From Branchiostoma floridae (lineage: Eukaryota > Chordata > Leptocardii > Amphioxiformes > Branchiostomatidae), in the NCBI RefSeq assembly GCF_000003815.2, contig NC_049994.1, forward strand, positions 16,354,523 through 16,418,522: 64,000 nt of DNA. Direction: 5' to 3'. Numbering within the stretch: position 1 is the first letter of the stretch; every line of letters begins with the position of its first letter. The position numbers and the translations under genes were made by a program. Positions 10,230-21,530 of this stretch are shown here, piece by piece. A model generated the notes under the pieces. The model made no database searches, had not been told where the DNA came from, and saw only the letters and a list, made by a program, of their open reading frames with translations.

Positions 10230-10341
10230 CCAGGATCTAATTCGTCCCCTCAGATTACCATCTTGTTCTGCAGACCGACTCCTTTGCCAATTCCTGACCT
10301 CATGCATAAAATAATCACCATACTTTCATGTATGTTGCTAC

Positions 10342-10515
10342 CAGAGGTGGGTACTGGTACATCGTGTCAGTACAAAACTGTTGTTTTCTTGTTGCACCAG
10401 TTAAGAATAAACGGACCTAAAAAAAATCAGCTGACCGGATGTTGGACTGATTAGAAAATGAACGGATTACTGAACGGCAGATTTTCACGTATATTGGGGC
10501 TTACCAGCCCAAGAA
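10342..10515 (+). mobile_element. Truncated hAT-like element (GGACC/CCGG family)
   Basis: Resembles the left part of the complete element at 17049-17457: a GGTAC-rich start, ACAAAACTGTTG, then ACCGGATGTTGGACTGATTA and a TTGGGGCTTACCAG. The right half is missing. Confidence 0.6.
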
Positions 10516-10892
10516 AAGTAAATGAGTAAATTTGGGGCATGTGAAAAGTTGATTTGGGCAAGTAATCATTTTCATGTAAATGCCTGATAGGACAAGTGAA
10601 TTTTAGAAAACTTGTGAAACCCTCATCGGCAGTGTAAAAAACGTTGGTAGCTTGTTAATGAGTGAGTCCACTCTACTTTACACTACACAATCCCCTTCAT
10701 TAATCTGCCTAACTACTCTGACCCAAAATGACAGCACCTTTTACGAAAGAGATGTAGATTCTGAAGTACTTGTGGCATAATAGCATGCAGCTTACCACTC
10801 CAACAATTGACACTGTGATACAGAAGCCATTAGAACGAGAAGAGGACTTTCAAAGACATGAAATTACCCATTTGTAGGGTCAGCTGCAATTA

Positions 10893-11680
10893 GGCCTAGG
10901 GAAAATAATGTTGTTTCCTGTTTCCCAACATTCCCGAGAGAAAGCTGATGACCCTAGCCTTTCTACCCTTTTTTGGGGTGGGCAGCGGAGTCACATAGTT
11001 TTCAGTTTTTATTCTGCCTGCTTCCTATTCATGTAAAAAGAACCTGCTCTTCCTACCTAATGAAGGATAAATGTATCCACAGATCTGTAACCATTTTTTT
11101 GTTTATTTATTTATTGGTTTGGCTGCACCGAACACACAGCCAGGGCTGCCCAACTAGCCTATGGCTATTACAAAGGGCTAGCCCTGCTGACAAACACATA
11201 AACAATACAAATTTAAAAAAAGAACATTTGTATGTACATGGTGTAGGATAACTTACATTTCATCTAAAATGGAGTATATAACATCATATCATCGACAACA
11301 ATATTTGCAATGAGAGGTCAGGGTCTGTATATACACGTGTATGGCTATGCGTAAGGGTCGCCTAGGCATTCCCACAGTTTTCTTTTGAAGGAAGCAGTAG
11401 AGGTGGCTGTGCGAGTAGCAGTAGGGAGAGTGTTCCAGAGTGCTGTTGCTCTGTAGATGAATGTTCTCTGGCCTCTGGTGGACTTAGTGAGTAACCATTA
11501 TGCACAAAATTAAAGTCTGGCATTGAAATTTCAGTTTAGCTTAAATTGTTAAACTGTACTGTATCACACCAGTTTTGGGCCAAAGTCTGAGACAAGAAAA
11601 TTTAAAAAAAAAGATAATCCCTACCTACGGACCCTTTTTTTCAGGACTGAGACAGGAAACACATTATTTTTTCCTAGGCC
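10893..11680. mobile_element. PIF/Harbinger-like MITE split by a nested LINE
   Basis: Termini GGCCTAGGGAAAATAATGTT and ...TTTTTTCCTAGGCC are flanked by TTA (10890-10892) and TAA (11681-11683), the TWA target typical of PIF/Harbinger. The body matches the uninterrupted copy at 27022-27413 (AATGAAGGATAAATGTATC and GCACAAAATTAAAG). Between those two blocks lies a LINE insert at 11095-11490. Confidence 0.8.
11095..11490 (-). mobile_element. 5'-truncated LINE, nested, 8-bp target duplication
   Basis: Flanked by perfect GTAACCAT duplications (11087-11094, 11491-11498). On the minus strand the insert reads the last codons of a non-LTR reverse-transcriptase ORF, including FIYRATALWNTLP and ASFKRKLWECLGDPYA, then a stop at 11347-11345. 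A 3' UTR and an (AATA)n/A-rich tail at 11095-11120 follow. An aromatic-x-R-A-x-x-L-W-N-x-L-P segment near the C-terminus is widespread in Jockey/CR1/L2-type ORF2 proteins. The clade cannot be fixed from this fragment. Confidence 0.85.
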
Positions 11681-12002
11681 TAAGATCATACATAACAATA
11701 ATGGTTTCAGTACCATGGTAAGTACCAGCTCCCATATTTGGTGACTTTACTATTTTTGAGGCCACTCCAATACAAGTTGTTGGTTCTCTGATATCAAAAG
11801 TATAACGCTGAACAGGAAAATCAAAATGAAAGCAAATTCTGAGTCTGCAATAAAGTTAACTGCCTTTTCTCAAGTTTACTGTCTTATATCTTGTACATAG
11901 TATCTGCTTATTCAACAAAGTGTTATCTTTACTGATCTATGTACCCAAACCCTAAACTTTTTACACAGCTCTCTTTCTCCCTCTCTCTCCTCTCAACCAC
12001 TC

Positions 12003-12071
12003 CAGAGAGAGGGAGGGAGGTAGAGGAGAGGAGAGGAGAAAGGGGGAGAAAGAGAGAAAGAGAGAGAGAGA

Positions 12072-12159
<88 letters not shown>

Positions 12160-12175
12160 AAGAGACAGAGAGAGC
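12003..12175. repeat. (GA)n microsatellite
   Basis: About 170 bp of GA repeats with occasional GGGA variants. The Arg-Glu or Ser-Leu reading frames across it are artefacts. Confidence 0.95.
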
Positions 12176-12649
12176 AGTTTGTTCTTACTAAAAGACAGCG
12201 TACAAAAACAGAAGTTAGAAAGTATGGACAAATGTTTCTTTACCAGTCTCTACCTCTGTCTCCTCATCTTTCTTAGAGATGGAGAAAATAGAGAGAAGCT
12301 TTTTTCTTGCTAAAGGACAATGTAGACAGAAGCGTGTAGATAAAAATCAATTTCATGCATCAACGTAGGATTTGTTGTTTTTTCATCAATTTCTCCCTCT
12401 ATCTTTCTCAGAGAGGGAAAAAAGAGAGATTAAGTCTTCTTCCTCACTAAAAGACATTCCAAGAAACAGGGTAGGATTTGTCCGTCAGTCGTAGCAACAA
12501 TTAATCTACAGTGGAATCAGGTCAGCCCCAGGTGTGAGGGTTACAGTTATTGCTCTTTTCCCTGACAGTTCCGAGTTGAGTGATGGCCGGCTCTGCTCCA
12601 ACTGGGTCACTCCGAGCCTCGGAATTCATCAGGCTGATCAAGCGCTACA

Positions 12650-13530
12650 GCTGCTCGTTTGTTTCTTAATCAGGTTTTAGACCGGCGGCGGCACGAAAAG
12701 GGTTTGACGGGGTACGATATGTAAGAAACTTCGTTCTTAATCAGGTATAAGGCTGTCGGCTGCGAAGAAAGGTCTGAAGCTGATTGTGTGTTAACGAAAA
12801 GTGTCTGACGGGGTACAACATGTAAGAAACGGCAGTACGATTTAGCCATAGCAGGTCACTCGGTAATCTCAAGCTGATTGTGTGTTAACGAAAGAGCTTG
12901 ACAGGTACGACATTTAAGTCAGTCTTTTTTAGTCAGGTATAAGACTGTTGGCGGCACGAAAAAGGTTTGACAGGGTACAATAATGTAAAATACTTCTTTC
13001 TTAATCAGATATAAGACCGTCAGCATCACAAAAAGGGTTTGACGGGGTATGAAACATCGGCACACTTTAGCCATAGCAGGTCACTTGTTAATCTCAAGCT
13101 GATTGTGTGTTAACAAAAATGGTTTAACAGAGTACGACGCCAAAGAAATGTCGGCACACTTTAGCCATACCAGGTCACTTGTTAATCTGAGGCTGATTGC
13201 GTGTTAAAGAAAAGGGTTTGACCGAGCATGAAATGTAAGAAACTCCTTTCTAATCAGGTATAAGACTGTCAGCGGCACGAAAAAGCTTGATGGGTACGAC
13301 ACATAAGAAACGTATTTTCTTAATGAGGTCTTAGACCGTCGGCAGCACAAAAAAGGTTTGACAGAAATGACATGTAAGAAATGTCGGTATACTTTAGCCA
13401 TAGCAGGTCAGTCGGTAATCTCAAGCTGATTGTGTGTTAACGAAAAGGCTTTGACGGGTACGAAATGTCCGTATACTTAAGCAATAGGAGGTCTCTTGGT
13501 AATATCAAGAGATTGTGTTAAGGAAAGATC
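12650..13530 (+). repeat. Complex tandem array with repeated CAG|GTATAAG core
   Basis: Interleaved diverged units with two recurrent blocks: TTCTTAATCAGGTATAAGAC...GGC.GCACGAAAA.GGTTTGAC.GGGTACGA, and TTTAGCCATAGCAGGTCACT...CTCAAGCTGATTGTGTGTTA. Several units carry a pyrimidine tract plus CAG directly followed by GTATAAG or GTTTTAG on the plus strand, which looks like joined acceptor and donor sites. CpG content is higher than in the flanks. No coding frame is maintained. Confidence 0.75.
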
Positions 13531-14374
13531 TGTCCTACTTGGTACTGCCTACCATATGCATACTAATGAAATTCATTAGATATATGGTAATTCAAAGCTG
13601 ACTGACTTAAGGAAAAATCTTACACTGTATTAGGAAGCTGATTGTTTTAGGCCACACAAATTGAACTTGCTGGTTCTCCTATTAGAAAAAAAGCTGAAGT
13701 AGTATGTCAATATGAAAGCATGTCTAGCAGGACAATCTGTGCCGTAGCACACCAAGTTTTACGCAGTATCCATTATTCTTTTTAAGCCGTACTAGTGTAT
13801 CCATGAAAAAGACTAAAAGATCCAAATTTGGAATGTCAAAGTCAATGAAATTTCAATTCTAAGTGTAAATTGTATGCATGAAAAACAATGAATGTGTTGG
13901 ACACCCATTCTTCTTGCTTCACAACCAGTTGTAAGTGATTCTTATCCAAATTAATTCCAGGACACTTTTACGAGCACTTTTACAAGGAATACAACAACAG
14001 ACACATGTCTTCTTGAGGCATTAGCTATCTGACATGCTGAAATACATTGTAGACATAACCAGTAATTTACAACATTGTGGATGACGTACAAGAAGAAAGG
14101 CATGTCTCTGCTTGTATCATTCCTGATTGTTCCATCCGCATGAAAAATGCATGTTGCATATGTTAGGTACAACCTGATCAATCTTATAAGGCTGAACTGC
14201 CCACTTCCATTGACATATCTATCAATCAAAATCTAACATGTCACGTCCTAAGAAGTGAACCCCCAATTCAATTGTCTACCTACTGGAAATGACGTCTTTC
14301 AGAAACCTTGAGAGCAGACGTGTTAGCTTATTAGCTTCGGAAGGAGAGCTGATTTTGTACAGCCAGTTGATCGT
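13531..14374. other. Unique DNA, nothing recognised
   Basis: AT-rich. The minus-strand frame at 13951-14229 is open, but it lacks supporting splice sites or a recognisable protein pattern. Confidence 0.4.
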
Positions 14375-14611
14375 CATTTTTATCAAGTTTCTACAGCCAA
14401 ATCTGGTCTAACTTAACAGAGGCAGTTAGCATTGTTTACATGAAGATAGGATACTCCACCAAACAGACTCTTTTGTAGTAAAATGGACCAATGTTTTGAG
14501 TATTGCCCATTCACAAACTGTTACGTCCAGGTTCAGATCCGGACCTGGACCTGATCCTCTGGACCTGGACCATACCTGGACCTGAATTTTCTGTACCGGG
14601 ACCCACACCTA
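14375..14611 (+). mobile_element. hAT-like element, 3' half
   Basis: Matches the right half of 17049-17457: AGCATTG, ATACTCCACCAAACAGA, TAGT.AAATGGACCA, then the GGACCTGGACCTGATCCTCT run and a CTGTACCGGGACCCACACCTAG end. Without the left end it cannot be mobile. Confidence 0.65.
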
Positions 14612-15299
14612 GACAACACCAAAATAGAGAAAAATATATCTGTGAATGATTTCCTTAAGCAAGAGTTAATCTTGTTAAGACACTGGCTATCAGTTAGCAT
14701 CAAATCTGGACCCCTTCTTCTACAGGTGAAACGTTGCCTCCCTGTATCTTTTCTATTGGCACTTACATAGCCATTTGCTCTGATGATCTCAAACTAATTT
14801 CAGCATAATACTAGGTTTTTCTCTTGTCTTAGCTCACAATATTTAACTGTTCAATCACAAGTCCTTCTAAAGCAATTTCCTCAGACTAAAAACTATGGAA
14901 CTCTCTTGATGACAACTGTTTCCCTTCGGTATACAAAATTCAAGCCTTTAAAACCAATGCTCAATGATATCTCCAAGCATAATAATATTCACCAACCATC
15001 AACTTAGTTCATTGCTTAGTAGTGGTGAAATGGCCTTGCATTGAACAAACTTGTTTAAAAAAGAAAAATCGATCTTACCTTGATTGAAGCATACCAACAA
15101 AGAACAATAGTATGCCAAGGGATCTAGGACAAATAGTTGAAGTGTTTTGCTCCTACAATCATTACATTTATATACTACAGTTCCATCTTACATAATCCAC
15201 AAAGCCTGTTCCAAGAAATGACCAAAGAAAGACATTACCAAACTCTCTTCTCTTCCAGAAAAACACTTAAGGATTCCCAACTGTAGTTGTCCTTCCCAA
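14612..15299. other. Unique AT-rich DNA
   Basis: No repeat recognised. A good minus-strand donor (AAG|GTAAGATC) lies at about 15075, but I cannot pair it with a convincing acceptor and frame. Confidence 0.4.
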
Positions 15300-16290
15300 A
15301 GCTTAAACCTGAGTGTGTCTAACACCAACACATTCTGTCCCACCACACTGGCATTTAACAGGAGTCAAGCAACACCCACTGGGTAGAGATACATTTGTGG
15401 TGTTCGATAAAGCTCCCCCTGTCACGCCCACTGGTACTGCACCCACCCACACATGGCCTTCCCACAAAGTAGCTGCTCACGTCTTACAAGGTTGACTTTA
15501 GAAGCAACTCTCAATCAAGAAGGAAATCATCAACTTTACCTGTAACTATGTAGGCAAAATGTCTTTCACTCCATATTTGAAAAGCCCCCTCCCCCTTGTG
15601 ACTCTCACTGGCACTGCACCCACAAACAAATAGCCTTTCCACAAAGTAGCTTCTCACTTCTTGCAAGGTTGACTAAGCATCATAAGCAACTCTCAATCAA
15701 GATTGAAGAAGAAATCATCAACTATACTTTTAATTATGTACTAGCTATAGGCAGAATGTCTTCCATCCCATTTTTGAAAAGCCCCCTCCCCTAGTACACC
15801 TCCCACTCGCAACTCACCCACCCACAAATGAGCTTTCTACATTGTGTATATGTAGATGCTTAATTCTGATAAGTAACTCTCAATCAAGAAGAAGAGAACA
15901 TCAACCTTACATGTAACTATGTAGGAAAAATGTCTTACACCCAAACTTTGGAAAGCCCCCGCCCACTTTGACTTGTACATGTATGCCTCTCACTAGCAAT
16001 ACACCAACCCACCAATATCCACATTGTGTATATAGTAGGTGCTCAGTTTTGACAAGGTGGACTAAGTGACTCTCAATCAAGGAGAAGACATCATCAACCT
16101 TTGAAGCGAAATGTAGGCAAAATGTCTTCCACTCCCACCAGGGTATATCTTGACAAGCATCACAGAAGAAATGACATTTGTGCAAAGTGTACGCTCATCA
16201 CATCTTTTCTTACAAGTTTGACTAAGAGACTCTCCATCAAAGATCAAATCATCAACCTACAATATTAATGTAGGAAATATATTTCCTATT
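15300..16290. repeat. Tandem array, five to six units of about 150-190 bp
   Basis: Repeated blocks are ACTCTCAATCAAGA.GAA, ATCATCAAC, TGTAACTATGTAGGCAAAAT, GTCTTCCACTCC and AAAGCCCCCTCCCC (near 15510, 15690, 15880, 16070 and 16230). Copies are diverged. No frame is preserved between copies. Confidence 0.75.
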
Positions 16291-16334
16291 GTTGATGAAG
16301 TTGGGACATCCAGGTAATAAGATACGCAAGATAT

Positions 16335-16338
<4 letters not shown>

Positions 16339-16370
<32 letters not shown>

Positions 16371-16385
16371 ATGTGTACTACTACT
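16339..16385. repeat. (CTA)n microsatellite
   Basis: About eleven TAC/CTA triplets in a row with a short interruption near 16371-16376. Confidence 0.95.
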
Positions 16386-16825
16386 GTCAGTCAATCTACA
16401 CAGACTATGACCCTTTGCAAAGGAACTAGATGACAAGATACTAGTCAGTTACTACAAGAATGGATAGAATTTAGAAATGGTTAGACGTTTTAGACAGCAT
16501 CCACTATGACTGTAAACTGAGTAAATGAGTAACTCATTATTACCTTGCACATATCTTCCATCCTATCAAAATTTTCTTGGACAGGCATTAAGCTAAATCC
16601 TCTACTCCCATCAAAATCTTATTTGACAAGCCTTACAGAAGAAAAGGCAGCTACAAGTACATTAAACATGTTAACATCCCGCCCACAAGAAACCCATTAT
16701 ATCATCCTACACATTTAAGTACTAGTAACCCATTATATCATCCTGTATAGAACGAAATAGACCCCAGTGGGTGGGGGGGTGAAGATCGCATAGTATTCCG
16801 TCAAAACTTCCAGCCGAGAACTTAC

Positions 16826-16916
16826 TTCCCTCTGACCCTCTGGAGACCTAAAGATGCGGGGACCTTTTCCATCCACCCACCACCTGTCATCATCAGCATC
16901 ACTCTAGAGTAGATAA
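16826..16916 (-). CDS. Candidate 91-nt exon containing TGGGW
   Basis: Minus strand: acceptor CTCCTCCACAG, one open frame VIYSRVMLMMTGGGW then MEKVPASLGLQRVRG, donor GGAA|GTAAGTTC. The other two frames have stops. Entry uses two bases and exit leaves two bases, so it does not obviously join the other candidate exons. A hydrophobic strand followed by GGGW occurs in some modular proteins, but I do not claim a domain. The region is unique and more GC-rich than its flanks. Confidence 0.28.
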
Positions 16917-17048
16917 CTGTGGAGGAGACTTTGACAGCTGATGGAAATGGAGTGAAGATAACGTTGGGAAGTGGAAAATCATGTTCGACAGTGGGCTGCA
17001 GCCACCCCCTCCCCTCTCTAGGGATTACAGCATGTAATACATGACAAC

Positions 17049-17457
17049 TAGGGCTCCGGTACAAAACCGTTTTTTCTTATTGGACCGGTCCAGAAAAACT
17101 GGACCTGAAAAAATTAGGTGGACCGGATGTTGGACCGATTAGAAAATTAACAGATTATTCTATCAGGCATTCACACGTTTTGGCGCTTGCAGGTGGAAGA
17201 AAATAACAAGAGTGAAGTAGAGTAGAGTTCATAGTAATTTCTAACAAGTTTTACAGCCAATCGTACAGGTGCAGTTAGCATTGTGGGATTTTGAAACGCC
17301 AGTGTAAGTCTAATACTCCACCAAACAGATTTCTTTGTAGTGAAATGGACCATTGGTATGAGTCATAATGAAGCAGGTCCAGGTTCAGGTCCGGACCTGG
17401 ACCTGATCCTCTGGACCTGAACCGGACCTGAATTTTCTGTACCGGTACCAACCCCTA
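17049..17457. mobile_element. Complete 409-bp hAT-type non-autonomous element
   Basis: Begins TAGGGCTCCGGTAC and ends GTACCAACCCCTA. Flanks are ATGACAAC (17041-17048) and GTGACAAC (17458-17465), an 8-bp target duplication with one difference, as expected for hAT. The ends are dense in GGACC/CCGG subterminal motifs, likely transposase sites. Fragments of the family lie at 10342-10515, 14375-14611 and 56515-56622. Confidence 0.85.
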
Positions 17458-18229
17458 GTGACAACTCATCAGGCCAGCAATACCACCTGCATATGCAGGC
17501 TAGGCCATGTACACCAATTTATTTTTTGTGTTCTCAGATTTAAAAAAAAGATGGGAATATCAGCGTGAAAAAAAACAGTCTAAGAGAAAAGTCTCACACA
17601 GTCTCAGTGAGTGAACGGAGTTAAGTGGAAATTTTCACCCCAATGTTTAATGGATTTTTAGCTCTTGCTAAAATTTAAAGATAAAAATGTTTGAGTACCA
17701 AAAAATTGCACCAAGAAAAGTTCTACCTGAACAAGGTTTAGAGATGAAAAGGGACAAAGAAGCAGTTCAGGTTTAAAACTTACTAGGCTATTTTCAGTTT
17801 TTTAAGTGCGTACTTTATTCGAGATAATACAGTAAACAGTATTAAAAATATGAAAACAACAAAAAGTGAGAACATGACAAAAGGGATTTAAAAGCCAGCC
17901 CTTCTACATAAACTCTTCTAAATCTCCTCATCTCTGGCTGACGTAATTTTTTTCAGTAATTGAAAGTAAGTGGTCCTCCACACTTAGAAAATAAAGTGAC
18001 CCCCACAACCACCTATCCACTAATAAGTACTGTAGATATATGATAGAGGGAGCACTTCATAACTGACGTCATTTGCAATAACCCATTTGGAACATCAGTA
18101 CAGGGATCTTCACCTGTCCAGTGCTCCAAATACCCACTTGCACACTTTTGTGCAAAATTTTGGGACAATCTCCATTTAGAAGACTGAGATAGTCTGGCAA
18201 ATTTGGCCATGTCTTCAGGAAGATCACAT
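17458..18229. other. Unique AT-rich DNA, one TGACGTCA motif
   Basis: Nothing recognised besides TGACGTCA at 18064-18071. Confidence 0.4.
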
Positions 18230-18725
18230 TATGTTCTTAAAACTTCCAGGAAAATTACAACATTTTCTTGGAAATTTCTGGAAAACCACATCCCAAATTC
18301 CTGGAACAATCTTCTCTAAGCTGTTCCCCCCAGAAAAATGACATCTTTTCCTTAACATTTCTTAAAACCACATCCCAAATTCTTGGAACAATCTCCTCCT
18401 AGGCTGTTCCCCCTAGAAAAATTTCACCATTTCCTCAGAATTTCTTAAAACCAGGCCTGAAATCTTTGAAAGCATCTCTATTTAGACCACAAAGTTGAAA
18501 GTCTTAAGGGTTTGGTAGTGCCTGGAGGTGTTTATGATCAGTAACTAAATTTCCTTAAAACCTGTTCTCAAAATCTTGGAACAATCTTCATTATTTTACT
18601 CTGGGAAGATTTGACAATGTCTTCGGAAAACTTCCACAATTTTCTTAAAACTCACAAAAAACATTGATAACATTTTCTTAAAAATTTCAAATCTTCCAAA
18701 GCATCTCCATTTAGACTATACTGAG
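18230..18725. repeat. Degenerate tandem repeat of about 75-110 bp
   Basis: Repeated CCACATCCCAAATTC.TGGA, ACAATCT.CTC, GGCTGTTCCCCC.AGAAAAAT and 'tttcttaaaac' blocks from about 18275, with decayed units reaching 18720. Confidence 0.6.
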
Positions 18726-18847
18726 TCTTGAAGGGTCTGACAGCCCCTCGAGGTGTTCAGCACCTAACCTTTGCGCGGATCAGCCCAGCTCAGTGCCCAG
18801 CCCACGACCGCTTCCTGTGCGGGGGTACAACAAGTGTTATCTCCGCC
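18726..18847. other. GC-rich unique leader of the 416-bp array
   Basis: CpG-containing stretch immediately before the array. It is open in the plus frame (LTFARISPAQCPAHDRFLCG) but has no convincing splice sites. Not repeated with the array, which makes it a possible relic of a longer element. Confidence 0.3.
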
Positions 18848-19795
18848 AACAACCTGCCAACGGTCGTCAGGAGAGACGGCGGGGGATTCCGAACCACCAT
18901 TAGGGTTTCAGCATGGCCATTTATCACCACCTACTTATAAATAAAGCCTGGTGGACGGGGGAGTCTCTATGTGTCCATGTCCTTTTTTTTTTACAATTTT
19001 TTTTACAAATCAGGTTTGTAGGGCCTGATGTTGCAATCATGAAGATGAAGAGCGGTCCATAGCGATAACTGTACTAGTAGTAGCAGCATCTCTTCTCCCT
19101 AAGTCAGGAACATCAAGCTTAGGCAAGCTTGACTTCACTGACTCAATAGGCGAAGCAGGGGTTACGAGGCTGCTCGGGAAAATCCCTACCCCATTTGGAA
19201 CATGTACAATTACAACATTTAAACATTTTTTCTTACAATTTCAACATTTTCTTAAAATTTCTCCAAAACCTGGCGACGGTTGTCAGGAAAGACGGCGGGG
19301 GATTCCGCGCCACCATTAGGGTTTCAGCATGGCCATTTATCACCACCTACTTATAAATAAAGCCTGGTGGACGGGGGAGTCTCTATGTGTCCATGTCCTT
19401 TTTTTTTTACAATTTTTTTTACAAATCAGGTTTGTAGGGCCTGATGTTGCAATCATGAAGATGAAGAGCGGTCCATAGCGATAACTGTACTAGTAGCAGC
19501 ATCTCTTAAACATCAAGCTTAGGCAAGCTTGACTTCACTGACTCAATAGGCGAAGCAGGGGTTACGAGGCTGCTCGGGAAAATCCCTACCCCATTTGGAA
19601 CATGTACAATTACAACATTTAAACATTTTTTCTTACAATTTCAACATTATCTTAAAATTTCTTGAAAACCTGCCAACGGACGTCAGGAGAGACGGCGGGG
19701 GATTCCGAACCACCATTAGGGCTTCAGCATACCCATAAATCACCTCCTACTTATAAATAAAGCCTGGTGGCCGGGGGAGTCTCTACGTGTCCAGA
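18848..19795. repeat. About 400-416-bp tandem repeat, 2.3 copies
   Basis: GACGGCGGGGGATTCC recurs at about 18875, 19291 and 19691 (spacings 416 and 400). Copies 1 and 2 are almost identical over the ATAAATAAAGCCTGGTGGAC, GAAGATGAAGAGCGGTCCAT and GGTTACGAGGCTGCTCGGGA blocks. Copy 2 has a short deletion near 19500 relative to copy 1. Confidence 0.9.
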
Positions 19796-19858
19796 TGGGA
19801 AGACAGACTTTTCTGTGGAGAACGGAGTACTAGTCTAGTACTTTCTTTGTACTTCTAA

Positions 19859-20134
19859 GGCCTAGGAAAAAAATGTTGTGTTTCCTGTGTCAGATCTGAA
19901 AAAAACTACAGTTGTTAGCTAAGGAAATTATCTTTTTTAGACTCTGGCCCAAACTCTAGTGATGCAATGTAGTTTAACAAAGTGATAGTTTTTTACTTCA
20001 ATATACTATAGAGTCTCAGGAGTCTCAGGAGTCAGAAGGAACATGTACTCTGCCAGGGCTCACCCCCCCCCCCCCCCAAAAAAGGGCTAGGGTCGGAAGG
20101 TCCCTCTATGGTCCCTCTATTTTTTCCCTAGGCC
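19859..20134. mobile_element. PIF/Harbinger-like MITE, 276 bp, TAA target
   Basis: Starts GGCCTAGGAAAAAAATGTTG and ends TTTTTTCCCTAGGCC, flanked by TAA on both sides (19856-19858, 20135-20137). It is a shorter internal-deletion relative of 27022-27413 and contains a C-run at about 20066-20080. Confidence 0.8.
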
Positions 20135-20576
20135 TAAGTTATAGCTGGTGGGAAGCTGCACATAATGGGGAAACATTTCCGAGAAGCCATCTCTAAAACC
20201 TGGGGGCGAAGAAATGTGAAAGCCCCATCTAGGAGAAAATAATGTGCACATGATGTATCCTTTGTACACATGGAAAAGCCATCAACTCATTTTTTTGCGA
20301 AGTATGCCCCTATCATTAAAATGAAAATTTATGACTGGTCAAAGTGGAAAAAAATTTAACTGCCTATGATTTTTGTTGTACTTTGTTACGAATCTTGTAT
20401 GAGATATACTATAGAGATTTTAACAAAAAAGGAATGATTTTTTTTACCAAGATACCTTTAGCCCATGCCTAGCCCTTGAGAGTTTTAAAAAAAAACTCAT
20501 TGGCCGTTATTCCAATAGAATTTCAGGATATACTATTCTGAATTTAAAACAGTTTGTTTCACAGGCAAGCTCTAAA
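20135..20576. other. Unique AT-rich DNA
   Basis: No supported feature. Confidence 0.4.
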
Positions 20577-21075
20577 ATGTACTCTCATGTCCCTAATAAA
20601 CGTACCGGGACGTTTATTTTTTTCAGCCTCACAATCCGCCCGGTACGTTCTTATTTTGGACGGTACGTTTATTTTTTTTTCTGAAAATTGGGGCTTTGCT
20701 AAGCCAGGACCCTCAAAGAATTGAAGTTTTTGGGGTTTCTGCCCATATTTCCGCGGTATTTTTGCTCAAAATTCACTATTTGTCGGGCGAAACAGCGCGG
20801 ATTTCCCCGCGTTTTGACCCGCGTACGCGATACACTTTCGGTGATTTCGTTCCATCTCGCTATGACGCTACGAAGTAAATGTTGTTCTTGGGGGAAAATA
20901 AAACACCACACTGACGTTTTGAAATACAATTTTTACATAAATAACTTTTAGTTTTAATTTAGTAGTAGTTTACAGTCTCTGTTTACATCGTAAACCAGCA
21001 CCTTGCACGAGGAATTTCCGGTCTTGTGGTTCCATGCTCTTTCGTCAGCGAGGCGGAAGAGTGATTCGTTCACAC

Positions 21076-21107
21076 AAGGAGCTTTTATCAGCTGATAAAA
21101 GCTCCTT
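21076..21107. repeat. Perfect 32-bp palindrome inside the TIR element
   Basis: AAGGAGCTTTTATCAG is immediately followed by its reverse complement. The right half plus two bases (CTGATAAAAGCTCCTTGG) also occurs at 63316-63333 in an unrelated hAT-like element. Confidence 0.9.
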
Positions 21108-21127
21108 GGTTCACATAATAAATACTG

Positions 21128-21294
21128 GACGTAAAAATAACAACTATAACTTCGTTTCCCTTGTGATATGAGTTTTGACGCCGCATATTCTCCAAAACGG
21201 CAGGAATTCGTCGGTAAAAACAGCAAGTTCATAATCATTTCTAAGCTTCAAATCGCCACAAACACTTTCCTCTGTAGATGCATGTGCCATTATG
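21128..21294 (-). CDS. Open frame inside the TIR element (minus)
   Basis: Starts at an ATG at 21294 and reads MAHASTEESVCGDLKLRNDY, then ELAVFTDEFLPFWRICG and a stop near 21129. It lies downstream of the candidate first exon at 21469-21530. Composition is protein-like but no family is recognised. It could be part of an element-encoded gene or of a captured host gene. Confidence 0.3.
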
Positions 21295-21468
21295 CCGAGA
21301 AGGTCACGTCGAAATAAACTTTCTCTACGTAGGCTTATTTCTCCGGCAAAAATCAGCCTTAGTCTAGTTTTCACATAAAAAAGTTTCATGTAATAGATTT
21401 TAATCGTTTTTATACCGTAATCACTGTATTTCATGCTACACATGAGAATTCTTGTTGCGACATTTTAC

Positions 21469-21530
21469 CTTGGAAAAATGGAGTCGCCCACTGACCCCTC
21501 GTGACCTTGTTTATCTGCTGCTGACGCCAT
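21469..21530 (-). CDS. Candidate first exon with AAGATGGCG start
   Basis: Minus strand: CCAAG ATG GCG TCA GCA GCA ..., 20 codons (MASAADKQGHEGSVGDSIFP) plus AG, then donor AAG|GTAAAATG. The CCAAGATGGCG context is like the YY1-type element that overlaps the start codon in many animal genes, and the sequence upstream is GC-rich (TTCCGCGGGCC). It is inside the TIR element, so it may be the element's own gene start. Confidence 0.4.

Noticed and set aside
11929-12313. Long Ser-Leu and Arg-Glu open frames
   Set aside because: They are translations of a (GA)n microsatellite.
12655-13530. Coding tandem-repeat protein
   Set aside because: No frame survives more than one unit; stops and length changes differ among copies.
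16826-16916. GAR (Gas2-related) domain suggested by GGGW
   Set aside because: Only the GGGW and one hydrophobic strand are similar. Spacing and flanking residues do not fit well enough to name the domain.
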